Virus record (IMG/VR): IMGVR_UViG_3300044646_002660
Span: 1 to 37,617 of that record
DNA: 37,617 bases
Origin: a virus
Reading direction: 5' to 3' (one strand)
Shown: positions 7,851 to 15,698 of the stretch, one piece after another
How the letters are laid out: every line of letters begins with the position of its first letter
Position numbering within the stretch: position 1 is the first letter of the stretch
The notes under the pieces: generated by a model
The model's input: only the letters and a program-made list of their open reading frames with translations
The model's database searches: none
Told to the model about the DNA's origin: nothing
Position numbers and translations under genes: made by a program

Positions 7851-10184
7851 TTAGGCGGTGAGCGCTGCCACTGGCAGACGCGGTTCGATTTTTTCGAGGA
7901 GAATTTTAATCGCATCCACCATGCCTTCGAGGCCGCCCTTGGTAGCCGTGCCGCTCGTCTCCCCTGGCGCGGTCTTCGCGCCATCTTGGCCAGGGCGGTC
8001 GGGTAGCTTGGTCGAGTCGCCAAACTTGTCGGCGACCGCGCGGCCTTCGCGCACAGCTTTGATGCGGGAGGTGAAATCTTTGCTGCTTTCACCGAGCTGC
8101 TGGCTCAAGCCGAAATCTTTGCCGATTTCGGCCATGCTCCGGCGGTCCATATTTTTGCCCGTGCCGCGAATGCTGGCTTCGACTTCGTTTTGGGCGAGCT
8201 TGTCCGCAGTCTTCCGAGCGCCTTCAAAGTCTCCGCGCTGGATTTGCTCTTGCGCCTGTTTTTCCAACCGCCCGCCTTTGTCCACGGAGTCTTTTGCTTC
8301 GGCTTCTTTGATGTTTTCCAAGATCGATCTTGAAAGAACCGCTTGTTTGTTAAATTCCGCCTGCTCCTGGCGAGCGCGCGCGATCTGGTCCGCAAATTTA
8401 GCAGCTTCCGATTTGCCCATTCCGGCAGAGATGGCCTGCTTGAGAGCGGCATTGTAGTCCTTCTTGTATTGGACGGCTTTTTGTTCTTCCTCGTTGCCGC
8501 TGATCTGAGCCTTTAAACTCTGTAGGTCGAGTTCGAGATTTTCGCGCAGATCGGCTTGGCGCTCGGCTTGCTTGGCGGCGGCCTCTTTTTCTTTTTCCGC
8601 CCGCACGGTTTTTATGTCTTTGATCAGCTCTTCGAGTTCTTTGGATTTTTCCAGTTGCTCGTTGAGTTTTCCGATGCCCTGCGTTTGTTCTTCGACCTTC
8701 CCAGTGATCGAATCGGTGAGTGAAAAATTGCTTTCGAGAAGCGGCTTTGTTCCTGCGATTTCGCTGCTGACATCCGACCAACCATCAGCAATGCCGGTGA
8801 GTTGAGGTTTAAAATCCGCGCCTAGGGAGAAAGATTCGGCCATACTTTGGCCTGCCGTGTCGGCTTTTTCTCCAGCTCCCTTAAATTCTCCGGCGGCTTC
8901 GGCCGCTGCAAGGCCGGTCTTTGTAAGCTCAGCGGAGGCAGTTGATGCCCCTTCGCTTGTTTTATTTATCGCAGCATTGGCTTCAGTTTGGGTTTGAGCG
9001 ACATTTTTCCCTTTATTCGCCAGGGCAGTGAGTGCGTATCCGAAAGGCGTGAAATTATTAAACGCCTGCGCCATGTAGTAATTGAAGCCATTGAGAGACT
9101 CGGCCACTGCATCATAAACGACAGATTGGCCTTTGGCAGGTGTAGCGCTTAGGACTGAAAACAATTCTTTCGAGTATTGAATCGCGCCTTTCATCGCGGG
9201 GATGAATCCTTCGTTGAGTGAGCTGATGACCGTGCCGGTTGGCGTAATCAGACCCTCGCCAAGCGCGGTTTTGAGATTGGTAAACTCCGCCCCGAGGATT
9301 TTTGTCTGCGCTGCAAGCCCATCGCTTGTTCTTTCAAAGTCCCCTTGGGCGTCGCCGCTTTGTGAGAGTATTGCATTATATGCAGCAAGGCTTCTCGTTT
9401 GAGCGTCAAGAGCCCCCGTGCCGTCATAGAGGCCAAGCTTCATCGCTTCGGCCTTTAGCGTGGCATCGTCTAGAAGAACGCCAAACTTTCTGATGGGTTC
9501 AGATTCTCCGCGCAATGCAGAACCAATCGCCGAGATTGCCTCTTCCACAGAGGTATTCTTAAAAGATGCAAAATCTGTCGCTAGCTGAACAAGGTTTTTA
9601 GAGAATCCAACAAGGCTCCCTCCGCTCAATCCTGCGGCCTTCCCAAATATAGCAAAAGAGGCAGCAGCTTCCATGGCCTGCTGGGTTGTCTGACCGAGGC
9701 TTGTTGCTGCTTCTTTAGCCCAAGCTCGAATCTGATCCGCATTTTTTCCAAAAATTACACCAACCTGCGAAGATGTCTCACTAAGATCAGAAGCCAGCTT
9801 GATGGCGTCCCCCACAAATAAAAACGCCTCACGGAAGCCCATGACAGCGCCGTAGGCCGCCGTCAGGGATGCTGTCATTTTGCCAATCTGACCTGCCACA
9901 GAGCCAAAGCCCGTGGATGCCTGCTCGGCCTGCACGGAATCGATCGCGGCGTCGAGCTGCTTGAAATCAGCGGCGGCAGAGTCGGCAGACTGACCCATGC
10001 TCTTGAGCCGCTTTTCCATGGACTCCTGTTGTCCAATGCGGCGCATGGTGTCTTCAAGTTGATCGAGCGTAAGATTGCCGCTCTTGACTTGGCTTTTCAG
10101 CCCAAGGATTTCGTCTTGGACCTGCTTGAGAGCATTACTGAGGCCGACATCTTTGGCCCCAAATTCGACCGTTACATCGCTCAT
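7851..10184 (-). CDS. Tail tape measure protein (777 aa)
   Basis: At 777 residues this is the longest gene in the tail module and has the expected composition: an N-terminal coiled coil (residues 1-75, LKQVQDEILGLKSQVKSG), a hydrophobic region (ASLTAAYGAVMGFREAFLFV, later ASFAIFGKAAGLSGGSLVGF) and a long charged coiled coil (residues ~520-700, KELEELIKDIKTVRAEKEKEAA). Tape measure proteins set tail length and help DNA entry; about 0.15 nm per residue would give a tail of roughly 115 nm. It overlaps the 256-aa gene by ATGA, close downstream of the tail chaperone frameshift genes. Confidence 0.92.
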   Translation of the reverse strand: MSDVTVEFGAKDVGLSNALKQVQDEILGLKSQVKSGNLTLDQLEDTMRRIGQQESMEKRLKSMGQSADSAAADFKQLDAAIDSVQAEQASTGFGSVAGQIGKMTASLTAAYGAVMGFREAFLFVGDAIKLASDLSETSSQVGVIFGKNADQIRAWAKEAATSLGQTTQQAMEAAASFAIFGKAAGLSGGSLVGFSKNLVQLATDFASFKNTSVEEAISAIGSALRGESEPIRKFGVLLDDATLKAEAMKLGLYDGTGALDAQTRSLAAYNAILSQSGDAQGDFERTSDGLAAQTKILGAEFTNLKTALGEGLITPTGTVISSLNEGFIPAMKGAIQYSKELFSVLSATPAKGQSVVYDAVAESLNGFNYYMAQAFNNFTPFGYALTALANKGKNVAQTQTEANAAINKTSEGASTASAELTKTGLAAAEAAGEFKGAGEKADTAGQSMAESFSLGADFKPQLTGIADGWSDVSSEIAGTKPLLESNFSLTDSITGKVEEQTQGIGKLNEQLEKSKELEELIKDIKTVRAEKEKEAAAKQAERQADLRENLELDLQSLKAQISGNEEEQKAVQYKKDYNAALKQAISAGMGKSEAAKFADQIARARQEQAEFNKQAVLSRSILENIKEAEAKDSVDKGGRLEKQAQEQIQRGDFEGARKTADKLAQNEVEASIRGTGKNMDRRSMAEIGKDFGLSQQLGESSKDFTSRIKAVREGRAVADKFGDSTKLPDRPGQDGAKTAPGETSGTATKGGLEGMVDAIKILLEKIEPRLPVAALTA

Positions 10185-10951
10185 GTAAGACCAGCCTCCT
10201 TAGCTTTCACATACCGAATCGCGTGGTTCATCATGCTGGTCATTTTTTTCTTAGCCAGGTTGACCGCGAAGGCTTCGTTTTCCGTGTCCAAGGTCTCCCG
10301 AGCGTATCGGATTTTATTTGTCATCGAAACAGAGTGAGACAACCCCCTGCCTTTTTTGCTGGAAACAGATGCCTCGGATTGGCTGATATTCTTCAACACC
10401 CAAGCTGGAATCCCTTTCATAGGCTCACGCACATCCGCTTCGCACTTTTGCGCAGCAGATGCCCACCCCGCCTTGGCAATGCCAACTTTTGCGAAAACCT
10501 CTTTCAGATATCTGCGGTGGATCGATTGCTTGATGATCGCTCTGTCGAGCATCCCCAAGCGGGTTGTTTTGCCAGATGATCTGTTTGATTTGTGGAAAGA
10601 TCGGGCGCCCTCAACTGAGTCGATTGTCTTCTGCGTATCACGCGCCCAGACGATGCTGGTTTTTTCGTGAACAAGGACTTCACGCTTGTCTTTGCCCATG
10701 TCCATAACGGCCTTCCACCACTTGGGGTTCACGATGGTGAAAATGCCGCGAAGGTCTTTTCTGATATTGCTCTCTCCTCGGCGCTTGTCATCCCCCTTCG
10801 TGCCCTTCGGCCCTGTGTATCTCATGCACTCGATGGCACAGAGGCGGGCAGCATTCTTTACAAGTTGCTCGACCTCTTTGCCGACGACTTCCTCATATTT
10901 TTTCATTTTCCTAAGAAACTTGAGGTCGTCTTTGAGAGTGAAAGTGCTCAT
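10181..10951 (-). CDS. Basic protein between tail chaperone and tape measure (256 aa)
   Basis: A lysine- and arginine-rich 256-residue protein (LKFLRKMKKYEEVVGKEVEQLV at the start, NKIRYARETL and VNLAKKKMTSMMNHAIRYVKAKEAGL at the end). It overlaps the T extension (ATGA) and the tape measure (ATGA). In lambda the tape measure follows G/T directly, so a gene here is unusual. Some regions look like minor tail or tail-terminator proteins (MRYTGPKG, VVGKEVEQLV), but I cannot assign a family. Translational coupling suggests a stoichiometric tail-assembly role. Confidence 0.75.
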   Translation of the reverse strand: MSTFTLKDDLKFLRKMKKYEEVVGKEVEQLVKNAARLCAIECMRYTGPKGTKGDDKRRGESNIRKDLRGIFTIVNPKWWKAVMDMGKDKREVLVHEKTSIVWARDTQKTIDSVEGARSFHKSNRSSGKTTRLGMLDRAIIKQSIHRRYLKEVFAKVGIAKAGWASAAQKCEADVREPMKGIPAWVLKNISQSEASVSSKKGRGLSHSVSMTNKIRYARETLDTENEAFAVNLAKKKMTSMMNHAIRYVKAKEAGLT

Positions 10952-11573
10952 GTGATTTTTGCAAACGCGGCGTCTATTGCAGCGAGCGAGTCAAAATCCG
11001 CCTGCGGATTGTCGCGGAGATATACGCGAGGAATGCCGCGAGCGAATGAATCGGCGTCCAAGATTTGCAGCCCGGCAGCATAGGGGACTTCCCACATGCA
11101 GGCGTGGAACCCCCAACCTGTAACGCTTGCGAGTCTGTAAACATAGGAAGCGAGCCAGTTGGGGGATGCTACTTTCCCGAGTCAGTGGTTCCGGTAGAGG
11201 AGTGCTTGGCCTTGGTCTCAGAGGCATTCACACGTTCCCAGGCAGCGGAGACGAGTGCGGAGAGTTCGTTCTGCTCCTCGAGGGTGGTGAGGTTTTCAAG
11301 CTGCCAGCGGCGCACGGCTTTATTGAAAGCGATGGGGTCGTTATCGACGGAAATGACATCATCAATCGGGGCGATGTGCACGAAGGCGAATGCGGCGACA
11401 AACCAGAACTCGTCACGTTTCTCGAGCATGTTGGAGCGGATGATCGAGATCGTGGCGGGGACGCACGGGCGGAGCTTCCATTTGCCTGCCTTGCGTGGGC
11501 CGTCGCGGAATGCGGCTTCGCGTAGTGCTTCGTCGTCAGTTTCGTAGTCGGTGGATTCGGGTGTCTTTTTCAT
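10948..11573 (-). CDS. Tail assembly chaperone GT, -1 frameshift product (about 208 aa)
   Basis: A 134-codon upstream frame (G) ends in TCG GGA AAG TAG. At the heptamer G GGA AAG a -1 slip gives GGG AAA GTA and opens a 74-codon extension, beginning VASPNWLASYVYRLAS and ending AAIDAAFAKIT, whose TGA overlaps the next ATG. The extension has no early ATG, so it is reachable only by frameshift. Lambda makes gpG and gpGT with the same GGGAAAG heptamer, and the product helps the tape measure to assemble. Gene order (tail tube, one gene, G/GT, one gene, tape measure) fits. The slip follows directly from the sequence; its use in vivo is inferred. Confidence 0.85.
11169..11573 (-). CDS. Tail assembly chaperone G, unshifted product (134 aa)
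   Basis: Starts MKKTPESTDYETDDEALREAAF at 11573. An in-frame ATG at 11615 is rejected because it would overlap the previous gene and place the conserved AACCCAA leader inside the coding sequence. The protein is acidic and helical (RRWQLENLTTLEEQNELSALVSAAWERV) and ends TTDSGK directly on the slippery heptamer and a TAG stop. It is the abundant form expected of a lambda-G-like chaperone. The leader between the previous stop and this start is C/A-rich (AACGAAAAACCCAACGAAAG) without a normal Shine-Dalgarno sequence. Confidence 0.8.
   Translation of the reverse strand: MKKTPESTDYETDDEALREAAFRDGPRKAGKWKLRPCVPATISIIRSNMLEKRDEFWFVAAFAFVHIAPIDDVISVDNDPIAFNKAVRRWQLENLTTLEEQNELSALVSAAWERVNASETKAKHSSTGTTDSGK
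11172..11178 (-). promoter_or_regulatory. Programmed -1 frameshift slippery heptamer GGGAAAG
   Basis: Reads G GGA AAG in the zero frame of the chaperone gene, immediately before its TAG stop. It is identical to the lambda G-T slippery site and in the correct frame for tandem -1 slippage onto GGG AAA. The -1 frame is open from here to 10948. Confidence 0.85.
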
Positions 11574-11611
11574 TGGGTCTTTCGTTGGGTTTTTCGTTGG
11601 TGAGCTGGGGA

Positions 11612-12004
11612 TCACATGAATTTGGCGAAGCGTTTCCTGTCCGCCTCGGTGGCGTTTTCGCTGATGGAAATGATGCGGCCGTTTCGCTCAAAGACGACTT
11701 GGCGAGGCGTCTGCTTGACCACGGAGACGAGTTCGTCGCGGTTGCGCAGCACGGCGAGCATGTAGGCGAGTGGCTCGTCCTGGTGCGCGGCGATGTAGTC
11801 TTCACCGGCAGCAAAGGCGCGCATGACCTCATCGGCGGCCTGGCCGTTCGTGGGGTGATTCGCCAGGAAGTGGAAGACGGTGGACTCCTCGCCGGATTCG
11901 CGGCGGATGCGTGTGGCAGGAGCGGCGGGATTCTCGAACTCAAAACCGAGAGTGGTGAGGATCGAGGCGAGCTTGAGGTCGCGGGTGGAAAAAATAGCTG
12001 TCAT
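11612..12004 (-). CDS. Tail protein between tube and chaperone (130 aa)
   Basis: A 130-residue protein starting MTAIFSTRDLKLASILTTLGFEFEN, with helical segments (ADEVMRAFAAGEDYIAAHQ, RNRDELVSVVKQ) and an acidic end. It follows the tail tube gene across a strong stem-loop and precedes the chaperone G. No family is recognised. The position matches small tail genes of unclear role in other siphoviruses. Confidence 0.65.
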   Translation of the reverse strand: MTAIFSTRDLKLASILTTLGFEFENPAAPATRIRRESGEESTVFHFLANHPTNGQAADEVMRAFAAGEDYIAAHQDEPLAYMLAVLRNRDELVSVVKQTPRQVVFERNGRIISISENATEADRKRFAKFM

Positions 12005-12036
12005 GGAATATGTCGTGGATTTGTCGTGGTGGGCCT

Positions 12037-12066
12037 GCCGGGGAGCCGCTACGCGACTGCCCCGGC
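12037..12066 (-). terminator. Stem-loop after the tail tube gene
   Basis: Arms GCCGGGG / CCCCGGC pair perfectly, with an inner CGC/GCG pair around a TAC loop. It lies in the 76-base gap between the tail tube gene and the next gene. There is no U-tract, so it is more likely an mRNA-stabilising or partial-termination structure keeping tube transcripts abundant than a full terminator. Confidence 0.5.
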
Positions 12067-12080
12067 GAGGAGGTGGAGAG

Positions 12081-12455
12081 TTACGGGGTCGCAGCGCTCA
12101 TCGCGGTCTTGTATGACCGTGCGGCGACGGAGATTTTTTCAAACTGCTCAGAGGCAAAAGTGGTGGTGAGGCCGGTCACAATCGTCGTGGCTCCGAGGGT
12201 GATGCCTGTTGGCATGGTGATCGACAGGAGGCCGCCAACAGTCTGCGAGAACGAGCCTGTGCGCATGCCTTCGATCGAGATTTCCATGACGGCATCTGGC
12301 ACCGCCACGCCGATGACGGTTCCTTGGTCATCCTTCACCTCTGTTGGCGAAGTTGTCTCGGAAACGGAGAAGGATTCGACGATGAGGCCAGAAACATCCG
12401 GCGTGCCGTAAAAGGCATTTGCGATGGGAGTGGAGCGGTAAAGTGAGAGAGCCAT
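12081..12455 (-). CDS. Putative major tail tube protein (124 aa)
   Basis: Starts MALSLYRSTPIANAFYGTPDVSG and consists mainly of beta-strands (VMEISIEGMRTGSFSQTVGGLLSITMP, GATTIVTGLTTTF), as expected for a tail tube or tube-like protein. It precedes a stem-loop, and the chaperone genes lie one gene downstream, the usual synteny of a siphovirus tube gene. At 124 residues it is short for a tube protein. A tail-terminator or minor protein is the main alternative. Confidence 0.6.
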   Translation of the reverse strand: MALSLYRSTPIANAFYGTPDVSGLIVESFSVSETTSPTEVKDDQGTVIGVAVPDAVMEISIEGMRTGSFSQTVGGLLSITMPTGITLGATTIVTGLTTTFASEQFEKISVAARSYKTAMSAATP

Positions 12456-12486
12456 GTTTTTTTCGGGTTACGCAAAAAGTCGCGTG

Positions 12487-12888
12487 TCAAATTTCTATGA
12501 CCCCGAGGACGATCTCGGCTGTCGTGAGCCAGCGCTCACTGGCCTGAGATTGGCCGAAAGCATTCAGCGTGACGCCCGCGAGGTGCATGGATGCGGGAAG
12601 GAAATCCACGAGCGGCGCGATGTCGTAGAGTTCCGCCTTGAGCGCATCCGAAAGCGCCAGATGCGTCGGCAAGGACTCCTCAATCACGCACGGCGTGCTG
12701 ATGATGAGCTGCGCCGTGAATTTAAAGTAGCCCATGGCGACCGGCTCGACGGTCTCGCAGGCGCAAAAGACAACGGGCGCATCGCCGGGGATGGTTTCGG
12801 CGGATTGGCCGGTGTGGATCGAGGAGTCGGCGAATGGGACGGTTGAGAGGAGCCACTCGCGCAAGGATGTTTCGATTGCTGCGTTCAT
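12487..12888 (-). CDS. Tail completion / terminator protein (133 aa)
   Basis: Begins MNAAIETSLREWLLSTVPF and resembles minor tail proteins that cap the tube: an N-terminal helix, a beta-rich middle (YFKFTAQLIISTP) and a late AEIVLGVIEI strand. It overlaps the head-completion gene by ATGA and ends in TTTGACA, a box found at many gene junctions here. Assignment rests on position between head completion and tube genes. Confidence 0.6.
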   Translation of the reverse strand: MNAAIETSLREWLLSTVPFADSSIHTGQSAETIPGDAPVVFCACETVEPVAMGYFKFTAQLIISTPCVIEESLPTHLALSDALKAELYDIAPLVDFLPASMHLAGVTLNAFGQSQASERWLTTAEIVLGVIEI

Positions 12889-13208
12889 AAAGCGGAGCCA
12901 GGGACGATGGTGGCGACGAATTCGAAGGGCGTGCCGGTCTGCTCGCGCACGGTGTGGATCGTGTAGGTCTTGCCATCCACAAGGATTTGCTCGCCACGGC
13001 GGGGAGCGGATTGCAGAGCAGATGCGAGAAAGCGCGCGGTGAATTCGCCGCCTTGGCGCAGGCCGCCGGTTTCGAGATCAAGGCCGATGGCGATGGCAGA
13101 CAGGCCGACGCGGATGGTCTGCCCGCGAAAGGTGGCGGGCTTGCCGAGGAGCGTATTGCGCGCAGTGGCGGCGAGGTTTTCGAGGTGGTCTTTTTGCGCG
13201 GGCGACAT
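12885..13208 (-). CDS. Head-tail connector / completion protein (107 aa)
   Basis: A 107-residue protein (MSPAQKDHLENLAATARNTLLG at the start, FRGQTIRVGLSAIAIGLDLETGG, then ILVDGKTYTIHTVREQTGTPFEF) with the beta-barrel pattern of head-tail joining proteins such as lambda gpFII: an ATFRG strand and a V.GKTY.I..V turn. It lies just after the capsid terminator and overlaps the tail completion gene. The start is an ATG 13 bases after a TTTTGACA box. Confidence 0.6.
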   Translation of the reverse strand: MSPAQKDHLENLAATARNTLLGKPATFRGQTIRVGLSAIAIGLDLETGGLRQGGEFTARFLASALQSAPRRGEQILVDGKTYTIHTVREQTGTPFEFVATIVPGSAL

Positions 13209-13233
13209 GCCAGAGCGGATGTGTCAAAAGCAG

Positions 13234-13268
13234 AACGCCCGACCGGGAAAGGCTTCCGGCCGGGCGTT
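13234..13268 (-). terminator. Intrinsic terminator-like hairpin after the major capsid gene
   Basis: Arms AACGCCCG / CGGGCGTT are extended by a second CCGG / CCGG block across one mismatch. The minus-strand transcript continues into a short U-run (CTGCTTTTG). It lies directly after the capsid stop and is probably a partial terminator that reduces expression of downstream tail genes relative to capsid. Confidence 0.7.
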
Positions 13269-13289
13269 TGCGGGCTTGGTGTGCGGGAA

Positions 13290-14144
13290 TTACGCGATGT
13301 CGATGATCGCCATCGTGCCGCTGGTGAGGCCTTTCGCAGCGCCGAACATGACTTCGAGGCTGGCGTTGACCTGGCGGTTTGATGTCGAGCCCCAGACATT
13401 ATACTGAACGGTGAGGCCGAGCTGTTCGAGCGTGACCTGGTCGCTGATGGCGAACTGGCTGCGGACGGCGTCGTCGATGGCTGGTGCGGCTGCGGCCATC
13501 ACGAGGGCTTCGGGCGAGCAAGCGAAGCCTGCCATGCCTGCTTCGCCGCCAAAACTATTGGCGTAGTAGATGCCGTTATCGAAGCCATAAGCTCCCGCAG
13601 AAAGAGGGAGGCTTTCCATGGTGGTCGGGATGAGCTGGCTGTAGAGAGCAGGAGTCAGCACGAGCCCTTTGCGCTCGCTCTTTGAAAGCGCGGCCCACAG
13701 GGCTTTGAGATTGCCGAATCCGCTGCCGACGAGGTCGGAGCTTGTCACAACGGCTGAGCCGAAGTTTGCCACGGTGATGGGAGTGGTGGCCAAAGCCCAG
13801 ATTTTATCGGCGAGGGCGTCGATGTTGATCTGGATGAGGCGCTCGAGGCGGTGGCCTTGTGCCAACTCAGCGGCCGTGATGGCGAAGGGCTGGAAGATGT
13901 GGTCAAGCGTCACCGTGGTCTTGGTGATGGTGGTGCCTCCACCGGGCTCATAGTTCGTTGGGTTTACTTGTGTCGCGCCGGTCGCGGAGACGATTGGCAC
14001 AACTACGGTATCCTTGGGCTTCTTAACATCGGAGGAAAAATCCGAAGCAAAAATGTTGAGAGCCGCGAGGCGGTTGCTGAGGACGGTTTTGGTCTGCTGA
14101 GAGATGGAGTCAGCAACCAGTGAGCTGTCGAATGTGTTAGGCAT
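13290..14144 (-). CDS. Major capsid protein (284 aa)
   Basis: A 284-residue protein following the protease-scaffold gene. Features typical of major capsid proteins include an N-arm (MPNTFDSSLVADSISQQTKTVLSNRL), conserved TVVVPIVSATGATQVNP and TLDHIFQPFAITAAEL segments, a helix-rich P-domain, and a C-terminal FAISDQVTLEQLGLTVQYNVWG strand region. The HK97 fold is expected but not shown. The gene has a 38-base leader (AACCCAACCAACAACCCAAC) with no close Shine-Dalgarno sequence and is followed by a terminator-like hairpin, both fitting high regulated expression. Confidence 0.85.
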   Translation of the reverse strand: MPNTFDSSLVADSISQQTKTVLSNRLAALNIFASDFSSDVKKPKDTVVVPIVSATGATQVNPTNYEPGGGTTITKTTVTLDHIFQPFAITAAELAQGHRLERLIQINIDALADKIWALATTPITVANFGSAVVTSSDLVGSGFGNLKALWAALSKSERKGLVLTPALYSQLIPTTMESLPLSAGAYGFDNGIYYANSFGGEAGMAGFACSPEALVMAAAAPAIDDAVRSQFAISDQVTLEQLGLTVQYNVWGSTSNRQVNASLEVMFGAAKGLTSGTMAIIDIA

Positions 14145-14182
14145 TTTGGTGGTGTTGGGTTGTTGGTTGGGTTCTCCTTGGC

Positions 14183-15268
14183 TCAGGCCTTGGAAATTTT
14201 ATTGCGGTGAGACCAGATGGCGGCCTTGTGCTTTTCGAAAAGGGATGCGGCTTTTTTGCGGTCGCCGGACTCGACGGCGGCGATGTATTCGGCCACGGGA
14301 TCGGCGGCCTCGGGCGAGGCGTTTTCGATCACGGGGACGACGCGGGCGGCGGCGAGGCCGAGGCTGGCCTCGAGGCGGGCGAGGGCTTCGCGCTCGCGGG
14401 AGAGTTGGCCCTTGGCGGCGATGAGCTCGGCGCGGAGGGAGTCACGCTCGGCGGAGATGGCGTTGTATTTCGCCAGGATGGAGTCGGCGGCAGCGAGTGC
14501 CACGGGAGCGGCAGGCTCTTCGGTGACGGGCTCTTCGACATCAGCCACGACTTCGGGCTGGGGCTCAGGAGCGGATTCGCTCACAACGGTGGCCTCGGGG
14601 GTCTCGGTGACCTCTGGCTCTTCGGCGATGATTTCGGGTGCGGATGGATTTTCCATTTGCAGGGCGCGGGCTGTCAAATCGGCGGGGGCATTGCGATACT
14701 TCGCCAGGGCGCGGAAATTTGCAGAGGCGGCGAGAGCCATGCCGTCGGTGATCTCATCCACAAAACCGGCGGCCTGCGCCTGCTCGGCGGTGAACCATGT
14801 CTCGGCATCCATCCACGACTCGATAAGCGCTGGCTCTTGGCCAGACTTCGCGGCGTAGGCGTTCACCATGTTTTGCCGGATGCGGTCGAGGAGCTCGGCC
14901 TGCTTGCGCATCTCGGAGGAGTCGCCCACTGCGGATCCCCAGGGATTGTGAATCATGTAGAAACCATTGGCCGCCATTTTCACGGGGCTGCCTGCCAGGC
15001 TGATGACCGTGGCCATACTGGCCGCAATGCCCTCGATCTGGACCTCTACATTGCCGCGCCGCTGGAGCGCTGTGAAGATGGCGTTGCCGTCGAATACTTC
15101 TCCCCCGGGGCTGTGTATCTTGAGGAGGATGGAGTGGTCGGCGGGGACTGCTTGGAGGTCGCTGATGAATTGCTTGGCAGAGACGCCAAACATTCCGATC
15201 TCATCGAAAATGGTAATTTCGGTTTGCTTGAGCGCAGGCTTGGAAGAAAGGGCATACCAGGAGTTCAC
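14183..15268 (-). CDS. ClpP-type prohead protease fused to a scaffold-like domain (361 aa)
   Basis: Residues 1-180 are a ClpP/S14 serine protease: SPGG at 53-56, nucleophile Ser84 in GIAASMA, His107 in MIHNPWG, and Asp171 in AGFVDEI. Residues ~205-260 are an acidic proline- and glutamate-rich linker, and residues 265-335 a coiled coil (NAISAERDSLRAELIAAKGQLSRE) as in scaffolding proteins. Such proteases cleave scaffold and capsid during head maturation; lambda encodes a related protease-scaffold overlap (C/Nu3). The GTG start at 15268 follows TTTTGACA and a CCGGAG Shine-Dalgarno-like sequence. Confidence 0.9.
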   Translation of the reverse strand: MNSWYALSSKPALKQTEITIFDEIGMFGVSAKQFISDLQAVPADHSILLKIHSPGGEVFDGNAIFTALQRRGNVEVQIEGIAASMATVISLAGSPVKMAANGFYMIHNPWGSAVGDSSEMRKQAELLDRIRQNMVNAYAAKSGQEPALIESWMDAETWFTAEQAQAAGFVDEITDGMALAASANFRALAKYRNAPADLTARALQMENPSAPEIIAEEPEVTETPEATVVSESAPEPQPEVVADVEEPVTEEPAAPVALAAADSILAKYNAISAERDSLRAELIAAKGQLSREREALARLEASLGLAAARVVPVIENASPEAADPVAEYIAAVESGDRKKAASLFEKHKAAIWSHRNKISKA

Positions 15269-15283
15269 GACTCCGGTGGCATG

Positions 15284-15520
15284 TCAAAAGGCGGGGCTGG
15301 ATTTTCCGAAGAAAAACGAGTCGGTGCCGAAGCGGGATTTTGCGAGCAGATACCGGCGCTGGATCTCCCGGCGTTCCTCGGTTTGAGCCCAGAAGTAGGC
15401 CTCGGCACGATCCAGATCGGCGCGCAGCCGCGCGCACCACGCCTGCTCTTTGATTTCCAGACAGCCTGCCGTATCGGCGAGGTGGATGGACTTTCGTGCG
15501 CGTGTCCTACGCTTTTGCAT
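15284..15520 (-). CDS. Small basic head-region protein (78 aa)
   Basis: A 78-residue, arginine- and lysine-rich protein (MQKRRTRARKSIHLADTAG, LRADLDRAEAYFWAQTEERREIQRRYLLAKSRFG) predicted to be helical. It overlaps the preceding 63-aa gene by 14 bases and lies 15 bases before the protease start. No family is recognised. It sits where lambda has the small head-assembly protein W region, but the sequence does not look like gpW. Confidence 0.6.
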   Translation of the reverse strand: MQKRRTRARKSIHLADTAGCLEIKEQAWCARLRADLDRAEAYFWAQTEERREIQRRYLLAKSRFGTDSFFFGKSSPAF

Positions 15521-15698
15521 GGCGCTGCTGCCGGATGTAGTCGGCGAGGTTCAGTTGAACTGGCGGCTCTGCCTTTGGCTGAGGAGCGGGCGGCACGCTG
15601 TAGAGCGTGCGCCCGAGCTTAGCGCGCAGGGCATTCAGAAACGGCAGGTGCTCAGGGTTGGGCTTGAGTGCGGGCGGTTTCATGCGAGGGGAATACAT
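15507..15698 (-). CDS. Small proline-rich protein after the portal (63 aa)
   Basis: A 63-residue protein (PPALKPNPEHLPFLNALRAKLGRTLYSVPPAPQPKAEPP, then LADYIRQQRH). It overlaps the portal C-terminus and the 78-aa gene in other frames. The start could be the ATG at 15698 or at 15683. Coupled overlaps and ordinary codon usage support it, but no function can be given. Confidence 0.5.
   Translation of the reverse strand: MYSPRMKPPALKPNPEHLPFLNALRAKLGRTLYSVPPAPQPKAEPPVQLNLADYIRQQRHAKA

Noticed and set aside
14207-15622. A 471-codon plus-strand frame antisense to the protease gene
   Set aside because: It mirrors the protease's GC-biased codons, has glycine/arginine-rich composition and no supporting start context; the protease has a complete catalytic triad.
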